A DNA stretch of 13,290 bases from Thiotrichaceae bacterium (GTDB lineage: Bacteria > Pseudomonadota > Gammaproteobacteria > Thiotrichales > Thiotrichaceae). The stretch is taken from contig JALVFC010000142.1 in the NCBI GenBank assembly GCA_027030285.1, positions 1-13,290 of the forward strand. The letters run 5' to 3'. Under the pieces are notes generated by a model. It was not told the DNA's origin, did not search any database, and saw only the letters and a list, made by a program, of their open reading frames with translations. A program made the translations under genes and the position numbers. Shown in pieces: positions 7,166-13,290 of this stretch (position 1 is its first letter; every line of letters begins with the position of its first letter).

Positions 7166-10100
7166 TTAATGTAACTCTTTCCAGCTTCTTATCCCGGTTC
7201 GGACAGGATCTTCAATATAGAAACTACTATTTATGCCGGTACCCCCATCCGCTTTTTGAGTCGCCATTCCCAGACCTATTAGTTTGCTGGTACCAGAATG
7301 ATCGGCAACATGTAAACGCTGGGCTTCTCCTTTGCCCAAATTAATGGCAGCAGTTATGGCAGAGCTGTCACTGACATTATAGAAAGTCTTGGTCGGCATA
7401 TGCCCATCTTGCATTCGATAGAAATAATAATAGGCTTCACCGTCACAACTGTTAGCAGTGGCAGCCGTTGTTACCGGGAGTATGATGCTATTTGCTATCA
7501 CAAAGGCTTCATCAGTAATTTTTGCATTGGCAGGCAATGCAGCAATAGAACTATCAGCTGTTAATGTAGCTCCATTGTTCGTCCATTTGCCTGCACCTTC
7601 CAAGTAGGTACTCCAAAGCCTGACCCATCCGGTATTTGCACCCTGATAGGCAAAAACAGTTAAGCGATCATCTGACTGGGTACGCAGGTAGACTGTCATG
7701 CCATCTTTTGAACTACTAGCACCGATATAGCGAACAGAAGAACTATCGGATGAATGCATGGCAGCTACCGAAGATTGAGACAGCGCGGATGAAATGCTGG
7801 ATTCAGTATTCAAATCCCCCGTGTTATTACCACTGCTAACGAGGAGCTGTGCTGCATATATTTTTCCGGTGCTATCACCTATAAACAGCGTATTTTGTGC
7901 GGGGCCACCTCTAAGTTTTGGCATCACAAACGGTGTTGTAGTAGCAGTAAAGCCCAACGTAATCTGATAATGCACCGAGGTATCAGCGATACTGCGAATA
8001 TGTAGCACAGAATCTCCCTGTGAGGTAGAGACAACGTAGGTCATATAGCGTACACCGCTACTATCCGAGAAATAAGCCCGCTTGCCATGATTGGGTGCTT
8101 CAGATGCCAATGAATTGGTCGCGGTATGGTCTTCATCCCAGACGATGGAATCAAGGCTACTATCAGCAGCCAGTTTTAATACATACTGCCCCAGACCATC
8201 CTTATAACTTCCGGCTACATAAGTGGCATAGCTGGAACCTGTCTTGACATCCATCACATCGACAACACCTTCCATTAAATGTTTGCCATAAAAGCCTGCA
8301 TTGTCTCTGCGTTCCTTGGTCAGGGAACGGGGAGTCCAGCCCCATAACAGATCCCCATTGGCTTGCTTGAAGGCATACAGAAAACCATCATCACTGCTCA
8401 CCAGTGCCAACTTTGGCACCGTGGCATTGACATCATCAGAACGGTTCGCGATGGTGCCGGAATAATACGTTTTATAGGTGCTATCACTTAAATAACGACT
8501 CACATTCACCTTGTTTTCCAGTAGAGCAATATTACTGTGTGGAGAAATAGCAGCGAGTGTTGCCGAGCCGATGGCTGATTTTATGGTTGCGTTTGATGGA
8601 ATCCCGTCAGCACCAAAAGCGGCATCATCCAGATTGTTAAACAATACTTTATTGCCACTGGTGGAGGTCGAATATAAGCGTGTCAGACGCTGATTTTGTG
8701 TTCTCATGGCAGTATTGGCATCCCAGCTGGCAGTATCTGAGGGCAAGCCATTTGAGCCTATGGTGAATGCTTTTAAATGCCCTACACTGGTATCAATTTG
8801 AGAACTTGCCATAAAGAGTTTGGCGCCGTTTTTCAGTTTTGATATAGGTGATATTCCATTGTTGACCGATCCACTAAGAGCAGTACAGGCAGGAGGTGTA
8901 ATATCATCATAGGTAATGGTGCAGGTTACGGTATCACCCTCAGCGATGGTTACATTAGCAGGTACAAACCCTTCCTGAAATGCCTGGTTTACTGTCAGTG
9001 GCGCGGTACCATTTCCGGTGCAGCTCCAGTTTCCTTCAGTATAATCGGTCAGATCGTTGGCTGATAACTGAAAACTGCCAGCACTGATGGATATGGGGTC
9101 GGATGTATAGGTTTTTACATTACCTGCCGTGACACCGCTATCGAAAACCAGCCCGCCTGCGCTTGTTGTGATCCCCAAGTCATTGAGGGTACTGGTTCCG
9201 TTATCATCATTAGTTACTTCAGCTACTAGTGTTAGTGTTGTCGTAGGTGTTGTTGGTATCGTTGGCACTGTGAGAATTATATTTGTAGTAAAAATCAAAT
9301 CCTGGTTAGAGCCAGCGCTAAGTGTCATTGATGTTAGTCCGGCACTAAAGTTTCCATTCAGTGTATCTATATCCAGAGCTGCACCATGATCACCGTCCGC
9401 AAAATCTGCCGGGAATGCCGGGAAACTACTATCTGATGTTCTCATATATTCACCAGGAATATTTCTATCGCCCTGAATAGAAATAACGGTAAATGAACCT
9501 GCTGTTGAAGTAGCAGGAACTTCAAAGCCTGATACTGGTATATTGATGTTCTCTGACAGGTACCCTTTCATTCCGTCATACAGGTAGATCTTTTTATTGT
9601 CCGTGATTGAAGGGGCCTCGTATACAACGATTAAACTCCAGGCTCTAACATTTTCTTCGGTATAAGCGCAAGCACTCGCAGATGCTCCTCCTGCAACATC
9701 GACGGTGTAATTACCATTTGGTGAAGCTGAAACCAGACTGGTGACATCTGCAAAGTTTCCCGCATAGCGCCAATAACCACTAGCGAAAAGTTTGTAGGAA
9801 CTCATGGTTCGTGTTTTGTCAATAGTGCCTGTAAAGCCGGGAAAGCTGACGTCCGTACTGGCAGCGAGAGCACCAAATGCAAAATGATCACCCGGTGTAA
9901 TATTTGCTGTCATTGCATACCAGTAAAGATAAGCCGCTTTGACCGTTGCGCCAGCTGGTAAAGAAAGACTTGCTGATGTGGCGCTATCATTACCACAATT
10001 ACCGTAACCGCCAGTCTCGGTCAACTCTGAGTTGCCGATAGTTTTTACACCAATATTTCCTTCAAAACTAGTATAAAGAGTGATTGGTGTTTCTGCTGCT

Positions 10101-10168
10101 AGTAGGGTTGATGGGGTGAGGAAGAAAATAAGAAAAAGAATTTTAAGTAATACTTGGTGCTGGTACAT
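7166..10168 (-). CDS. pilY1: PilY1-like type IV pilus tip adhesin/assembly protein
   Basis: PilY1 sits at the tip of type IV pili with the minor pilins, promotes pilus assembly and can mediate adhesion and surface sensing. The 1000-residue product has a signal peptide (about 1-25, ending TLLAA). A beta-rich surface-type module follows (about 27-300), with AYLYWYAM at 79-86. After a Thr/Pro linker (301-312), a small prealbumin-like domain covers about 313-423. The C-terminal PilY1 beta-propeller region spans about 430-1000, including LALVSSDDGFLYAFKQANGD (587-606, compare the family's ANDGMLHAF) and the family-typical end RTGIRSWKELH. I see no von Willebrand A MIDAS motif and no obvious DxDxDG calcium loop in the propeller. 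It is somewhat shorter than P. aeruginosa PilY1 (1161). It is last in the fimU-pilV-pilW-pilX-pilY1 operon, 78 bases after pilX, with a poor Shine-Dalgarno. Confidence 0.9.
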   Translation of the reverse strand: MYQHQVLLKILFLIFFLTPSTLLAAETPITLYTSFEGNIGVKTIGNSELTETGGYGNCGNDSATSASLSLPAGATVKAAYLYWYAMTANITPGDHFAFGALAASTDVSFPGFTGTIDKTRTMSSYKLFASGYWRYAGNFADVTSLVSASPNGNYTVDVAGGASASACAYTEENVRAWSLIVVYEAPSITDNKKIYLYDGMKGYLSENINIPVSGFEVPATSTAGSFTVISIQGDRNIPGEYMRTSDSSFPAFPADFADGDHGAALDIDTLNGNFSAGLTSMTLSAGSNQDLIFTTNIILTVPTIPTTPTTTLTLVAEVTNDDNGTSTLNDLGITTSAGGLVFDSGVTAGNVKTYTSDPISISAGSFQLSANDLTDYTEGNWSCTGNGTAPLTVNQAFQEGFVPANVTIAEGDTVTCTITYDDITPPACTALSGSVNNGISPISKLKNGAKLFMASSQIDTSVGHLKAFTIGSNGLPSDTASWDANTAMRTQNQRLTRLYSTSTSGNKVLFNNLDDAAFGADGIPSNATIKSAIGSATLAAISPHSNIALLENKVNVSRYLSDSTYKTYYSGTIANRSDDVNATVPKLALVSSDDGFLYAFKQANGDLLWGWTPRSLTKERRDNAGFYGKHLMEGVVDVMDVKTGSSYATYVAGSYKDGLGQYVLKLAADSSLDSIVWDEDHTATNSLASEAPNHGKRAYFSDSSGVRYMTYVVSTSQGDSVLHIRSIADTSVHYQITLGFTATTTPFVMPKLRGGPAQNTLFIGDSTGKIYAAQLLVSSGNNTGDLNTESSISSALSQSSVAAMHSSDSSSVRYIGASSSKDGMTVYLRTQSDDRLTVFAYQGANTGWVRLWSTYLEGAGKWTNNGATLTADSSIAALPANAKITDEAFVIANSIILPVTTAATANSCDGEAYYYFYRMQDGHMPTKTFYNVSDSSAITAAINLGKGEAQRLHVADHSGTSKLIGLGMATQKADGGTGINSSFYIEDPVRTGIRSWKELH

Positions 10169-10246
10169 GTCTATGGTCTTAACAGATTTATATTTATTAG
10201 AATTTAATGTGCTTTATTTGGTTTAGAGAATTAAAGCTGCCTGTGA

Positions 10247-10930
10247 CTAGGGGTAGAAACACCCATTCTCAGGAATCGCCTTGATCATTAGCAGTGTTTG
10301 AGATTGATTCACGCCGCCTTTGGCAGCAGCGATAATACTCACCGGAAAGCAATATTGACCTTCAGAGCCGGGTTGTAGTATGGGGTCATGGATACCAATG
10401 GCGTATTGAGGGTTCTCTACCAGGCGCATTGGGTTGGTTCGTGCGGCAGTGTCAACCAGTATGGGTGAATTATCAGCAGATAACTTGTCCGGCATCGTGC
10501 CGTGTAATGATGATGTCGTCCATCCCCAGTTCTGCGCATGAGTGATGTTGTTCCATGCCGCAAGGTTTTTAGCAGGCACGGTTGCTGTAGGGTCGGTTGG
10601 ATCATTGGCTGGGCATGTTGGACTTGCTGATGCGCGCAGATCATAGATGCCATCCCTGCCACATGTGTCCAGAAAATCAGTTCCGTTTATATCAAACGTT
10701 TTTACCTGAGCTAGTGCATAATTAAGGGCTGATTCGGCAGCGATTCTTGATTTATGCTTTTCTATGGCATTCGATGTCATGCGGGTTTCTATACTCGCTG
10801 TTTTAGAGCTGGTAATACCGATTATGGTTAATACAGCCAATATAACCAGAGTCATTGCAAGCACTGCTGCGCCTTGCTGATGGTATCTGCCATTGAGGCT
10901 GTTACATTGATATCTTGTGAAATAGTTCAT
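10247..10930 (-). CDS. pilX: Type IV pilus minor pilin PilX
   Basis: PilX is a minor pilin that, with PilV, PilW, FimU and PilY1, forms the complex that starts pilus assembly and caps the pilus. The 227-residue product has a 20-residue leader ending HQQG. Prepilin peptidase should cut at Gly20/Ala21, leaving AAVLAMTLVILAVLTIIGI as the N-terminal helix. SSKTASIETRMTSN follows, matching the family's pattern after the helix. Mature position 5 is Ala (Ala25), not Glu, as expected for PilX and its type II secretion counterpart GspK. Four cysteines in the C-terminal domain (in DTCGRD, PTCPAN, QYCFPV and the terminal GCFYP) could form two disulfides. The gene lies between pilW (76-base gap) and pilY1 (78-base gap). 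The Shine-Dalgarno is weak. Order and N-terminal pattern make the call firm despite low conservation of the rest. Confidence 0.88.
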   Translation of the reverse strand: MNYFTRYQCNSLNGRYHQQGAAVLAMTLVILAVLTIIGITSSKTASIETRMTSNAIEKHKSRIAAESALNYALAQVKTFDINGTDFLDTCGRDGIYDLRASASPTCPANDPTDPTATVPAKNLAAWNNITHAQNWGWTTSSLHGTMPDKLSADNSPILVDTAARTNPMRLVENPQYAIGIHDPILQPGSEGQYCFPVSIIAAAKGGVNQSQTLLMIKAIPENGCFYP

Positions 10931-11006
10931 TCTTAACTACTTTTTTAATCAGGTTTATTGGCTCTTAAGGAACTATGATTGAATCTGAGTGGAATCTCCC
11001 GGATGA

Positions 11007-12071
11007 TCAGATGTTCTTTAACTCAATATAGGTGGTTAATGCTTTTTTTAATCTTTTGTCCGCGCCTGTTGCCGCTGTGGCATCTTTTGTATAGGTAAAC
11101 CCGGTCGAGTCAAAACTATACGAATTCACTTCTGTAGTGATGTTGTCTAACTCACTGGCTATAAGCAAACTGACACCAATCGTATGTACCTGTTTCCACT
11201 CGCTTGTAGTGACGGCAGACGCATCAACATACTTGTCAATACTGTTGTTATCATCAGTATCTATTCCGTAAATAAACTGTATATCTTCTACATTAGGTAT
11301 CATTTCAACCAGAGATGTAGTTGGGGCTGCTGTGGCAGAAGTCGTTAGTCGTCCTTCAAACAATGCCATTTTGCCATTTGAACCTGTTTTGATGGCATAG
11401 ATAACAGTTTCTAGCAGACCTGCTGTAGCCGTATTGTCATACTGGTTTGATAATAAGCTGGCATTGCCCGGTTGTGGGGTAGCTCCAGCTGATAGTGTTA
11501 CGGTGGTTTGTCCAGATGCTGAGGTATTATCTGCACTGTCAATCTGAAAGACAGATGCCTTTGCTATATCTGTGACGATCACGATATTGCCTATGTTATA
11601 GCCGAAACCGCTTCCTATGGTGAGGCTACTGCCTGATGCCTGGGATACTAGTGGCGATTCATTGACCATGCTTTTGAGTATCAATACATCCGAGCCGTCT
11701 TTTATCCCTGTAATACCAGCAATAATGTCTGATGAGCTGACATTGTTATAGCCAATGACAGGGACTCTGAGATCCCACAGCAAGTTAGTTGGTGAGTTAA
11801 GTACATTTTCAAAATTGCTGCCGTTGGTAAAACTGGTATAAAAACCCGAATAGCCAGCATTATTAATTTTTTTCTCAAGGCGGCTGACAATAAAACGACT
11901 GTTTTTTAGCGTGTCAGAAATTGCTTGCTGCACCTGATAGGATTGTTTATTGGAAAGATAGATATTTAATGCACCAGCCGTGATAAATACCCCAAGTGCA
12001 GCAGAAATAAGTATCTCAATAAGACTGAAGCCAGACTGCTTTCTATGTTGTTGTAACTGTGAAGAGATCAT
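11007..12071 (-). CDS. pilW: Type IV pilus minor pilin PilW
   Basis: PilW is a large minor pilin, the GspJ-like member of the tip complex. The 354-residue product has a 14-residue leader ending KQSG, cleaved before Phe15. The helix FSLIEILISAALGVFITAGALNIYL follows, with the conserved Glu19 (mature Glu5). The region after the helix (QAISDTLKNSRFIVSRLEKKINNAGY) is typical of PilW. Near the C-terminus IYGIDTDDNNSIDKYVDA is the PilW family segment. Its D271-T-D273-D-N275-N-S-I-D279 spacing resembles a calcium-binding loop. The start ATG shares one base with the pilV stop (TAATG at 12073-12069), so translation is probably coupled; no separate Shine-Dalgarno is apparent. The length is typical of the family. 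Confidence 0.92.
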   Translation of the reverse strand: MISSQLQQHRKQSGFSLIEILISAALGVFITAGALNIYLSNKQSYQVQQAISDTLKNSRFIVSRLEKKINNAGYSGFYTSFTNGSNFENVLNSPTNLLWDLRVPVIGYNNVSSSDIIAGITGIKDGSDVLILKSMVNESPLVSQASGSSLTIGSGFGYNIGNIVIVTDIAKASVFQIDSADNTSASGQTTVTLSAGATPQPGNASLLSNQYDNTATAGLLETVIYAIKTGSNGKMALFEGRLTTSATAAPTTSLVEMIPNVEDIQFIYGIDTDDNNSIDKYVDASAVTTSEWKQVHTIGVSLLIASELDNITTEVNSYSFDSTGFTYTKDATAATGADKRLKKALTTYIELKNI

Positions 12072-12556
12072 TAGGGTAGTTGCACCGAGATAGTTTGTTC
12101 CATGTTTTCGACGTTTTCACTCATTCTGATGCGGATAGAACACATACCCATCCCATCACAGTAAATACCTGCTTTTACGTCGGGGATAGCATCATTTAAT
12201 TTCTTGAACCATTGGTAGCTAATATTCTGGGCAAGGTTGGAACTGTTAGGATTCAGGTTTTCACTAAAGCTCTGTAAAGTTCCCTGTGTATCAACAGCGT
12301 CGATATTAAAGTTACCTGCTTTGGCGGCTGCAGGATTGGCAAGCAACTGCCCCACCATTTCTTTCATGGCAAGCATGGCGTCAGTATTTGCTGATGCCAC
12401 AGTAGAAGTGTTCACCGCTGAAACCTGTAACCCTGCCAGCCCAATAAGACCAATGGCGGTGATAATAACGGTAATCAACGCTTCTATCATGCTGAAACCA
12501 TACTGGTGGCTTGCTATTCCACGGGGCAAATATTTTACTGGTAGTCTCAGGGGCAT
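12071..12556 (-). CDS. pilV: Type IV pilus minor pilin PilV
   Basis: PilV is the GspI-like minor pilin of the tip complex. The 161-residue product has a fairly long 20-residue leader (MPLRLPVKYLPRGIASHQYG) cleaved before Phe21. The helix FSMIEALITVIITAIGLIGLAGLQ follows, with Glu25 as mature Glu5. LIGLAGLQ after the first turns is characteristic of PilV. Cys133 and Cys139 lie close together (IYCDGMGMCSIRI) and may form a small disulfide loop. The ATG at 12556 lies inside the 3' end of fimU (10-base overlap) and is preceded by GAGGGAAC about 10 bases upstream. It overlaps pilW by one base at its other end. These overlaps show the genes are cotranscribed and coordinately translated. Confidence 0.9.
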   Translation of the reverse strand: MPLRLPVKYLPRGIASHQYGFSMIEALITVIITAIGLIGLAGLQVSAVNTSTVASANTDAMLAMKEMVGQLLANPAAAKAGNFNIDAVDTQGTLQSFSENLNPNSSNLAQNISYQWFKKLNDAIPDVKAGIYCDGMGMCSIRIRMSENVENMEQTISVQLP

Positions 12557-13083
12557 GTTGATGTTCCCTCACTAACTGTAATATTGCCGGAAAAACTGAC
12601 TTTGATAGTGCGTGACTTGTTTGTGTCATTATCTGGACCACATAGACGAAATTCACCGCTGGATGATGTGCCTGTACTCGTAACAGGTTCGCCCTGGGCG
12701 TTAAACGCAATATCTGTATAGAATGAAGAATAACTGGATTTTAAACTGTGGTTCGTGGCTTCTGGCGTGTAGGTCTGAATCAGTGTCTCGCTGGCGGAAT
12801 CGTAACTATTGTTTTCATTGCTATCTTCAAAAATATTCCAGCCATCTTCCCAAAGATTATTTGCAGTCGTTTTTGCTTGTATGGCTACACGAATATTCCG
12901 TGTAATGGCTTCATTTTGTGCCTGATAGAGTGCTGTTTTGAAATCATTGGCGTAGGCAACTGTTTTATTATTCAGGAAAATAGCTCTAAAGGAAGGTACT
13001 GCCATGGCAAATATGATGCCTGCAATACTGACAGTGATCAGTAGTTCAACGAGAGTGAAGCCTGCTTGGTTGTTATTATTCAT
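12547..13083 (-). CDS. fimU: GspH/FimT-family minor pilin (FimU/FimT)
   Basis: This is the GspH-like minor pilin that opens the minor-pilin operon. The 178-residue product has a short leader, MNNNNQAG, cleaved before Phe9. The helix FTLVELLITVSIAGIIFAMAVPSF follows, with Glu13 as mature Glu5. ALYQAQNEAITRNIRVAI (51-68) is the GspH/FimT pattern. DGWNIFEDSNENNSYD (80-95) corresponds to the family's GW-F-D segment. Cys148 and Cys177 could form the C-terminal disulfide. It is first in a fimU-pilV-pilW-pilX-pilY1 order like that of Pseudomonas, hence the symbol fimU; fimT would be an equally fair name. No clear Shine-Dalgarno precedes the ATG at 13083. A leader of about 90 bases with a terminator-like hairpin lies upstream. 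Confidence 0.9.
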   Translation of the reverse strand: MNNNNQAGFTLVELLITVSIAGIIFAMAVPSFRAIFLNNKTVAYANDFKTALYQAQNEAITRNIRVAIQAKTTANNLWEDGWNIFEDSNENNSYDSASETLIQTYTPEATNHSLKSSYSSFYTDIAFNAQGEPVTSTGTSSSGEFRLCGPDNDTNKSRTIKVSFSGNITVSEGTSTCP

Positions 13084-13133
13084 TGTTTTTGGGCAGTTAA
13101 AAAGCTATCTTCTGGGGTTATATTTATTATTAG

Positions 13134-13156
13134 AAAAGTGCTGCTTCGCTTAGCAC
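13134..13156 (-). terminator. Terminator-like hairpin in the leader of the minor-pilin operon
   Basis: On the minus strand GTGCT (13156-13152) pairs with AGCAC (13142-13138), with a further GC-GAA-GC pairing inside a small bulge, then TTTT (13137-13134). The hairpin lies between the candidate promoter and the fimU start, so it could act as an attenuator. The stem is short and the T-run is only four bases, interrupted by C, so this is tentative. It could instead terminate a transcript from further upstream. Confidence 0.3.
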
Positions 13157-13180
13157 AAGATAGATAAACTTGATTCGGAA

Positions 13181-13218
13181 AGTATAGCTTACGGTTGAGC
13201 GGGTTTACATTACCGCTC
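13181..13218 (-). promoter_or_regulatory. Candidate promoter and operator of the minor-pilin operon
   Basis: On the minus strand a -10-like TATACT (13186-13181) has TGTAAA (13209-13204) 17 bases upstream as a weak -35. A perfect 6+6 inverted repeat, GAGCGG (13197-13202) and CCGCTC (13213-13218) with a 10-base spacer, straddles the -35, where a bound regulator could block or recruit polymerase. No AlgR-like box (CCGTTCGTC) is apparent. Seen on the plus strand, the same repeat is followed after a few bases by TTTTT, so it could alternatively be a terminator for a plus-strand transcript, but no plus-strand gene ends here. Confidence 0.35.
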
Positions 13219-13290
13219 ATCGATTTTTGTACATTTAATTTTTATTTTGAGGTAAGCAGCTGATTTTTTTCAGGACTTACTAATCTCCTT
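13219..13290. other. A+T-rich right edge, no gene supported
   Basis: The last 72 bases are A+T-rich. Two minus-strand frames run in from beyond the right edge and stop within it (one ends at 13270), so the C-terminus of an upstream gene may lie here. Too little is present to support a gene. Confidence 0.2.

Noticed and set aside
12237..12575. Plus-strand open frame of 112 codons opposite pilV
   Set aside because: It is antisense to a well-supported pilin gene and its translation resembles no known protein.
1..13290. CRISPR array, prophage, insertion sequence or integron in the window
   Set aside because: No regularly spaced direct repeats, transposase, integrase or phage structural genes were seen on either strand.

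Overview
This looks like chromosomal DNA from a gammaproteobacterium. The supporting features are the smc-zipA pair, a CysZ protein, a DsrC/TusE-family protein and a Pseudomonas-type minor-pilin operon. By eye the base composition is moderate, roughly mid-40s percent G+C. No insertion sequence, phage gene, CRISPR array, tRNA or rRNA was seen. The DsrC-family protein hints at a lineage with sulfur-compound metabolism, but the window alone does not prove that.

Left part (1-5332), all genes on the minus strand. smc (GTG start) is followed after 20 bases by a short zipA, so chromosome organisation and divisome assembly are probably cotranscribed. The ligA gene that often follows zipA in gammaproteobacteria is absent. 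Instead there is a gap of about 290 bases with a REP-like hairpin, then the start of an unrecognised outer-membrane-type lipoprotein that runs off the left edge.

Middle part (5216-7122). A 116-base divergent region separates smc from queF, a short-type preQ1 synthase of the queuosine pathway on the plus strand. It holds overlapping candidate promoters and a 6+6 inverted repeat. cysZ (sulfate permease family) follows queF on the plus strand. Convergent to it, on the minus strand, is a 116-residue DsrC/TusE-like protein that lacks the C-terminal cysteines used for sulfur transfer.

Right part (7166-13290), minus strand. A type IV pilus minor-pilin operon is read right to left as fimU-pilV-pilW-pilX-pilY1. 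The first three genes overlap by 1 to 10 bases; the later ones are separated by about 75 bases. Together they would encode the minor-pilin tip complex and the PilY1 tip adhesin. This PilY1 has no recognisable von Willebrand A domain; in front of its C-terminal propeller are a beta-rich surface module and a small prealbumin-like domain. No major pilin gene follows pilY1. The leader upstream of fimU holds a possible promoter, an inverted repeat over its -35 region and a terminator-like hairpin.

Most of the window is ordinary core genome. The items most worth a second look are the cysteine-less DsrC paralogue, the unusual PilY1 N-terminus, the REP-like hairpin at the missing ligA position, and the two regulatory regions at 5251-5303 and 13134-13218.
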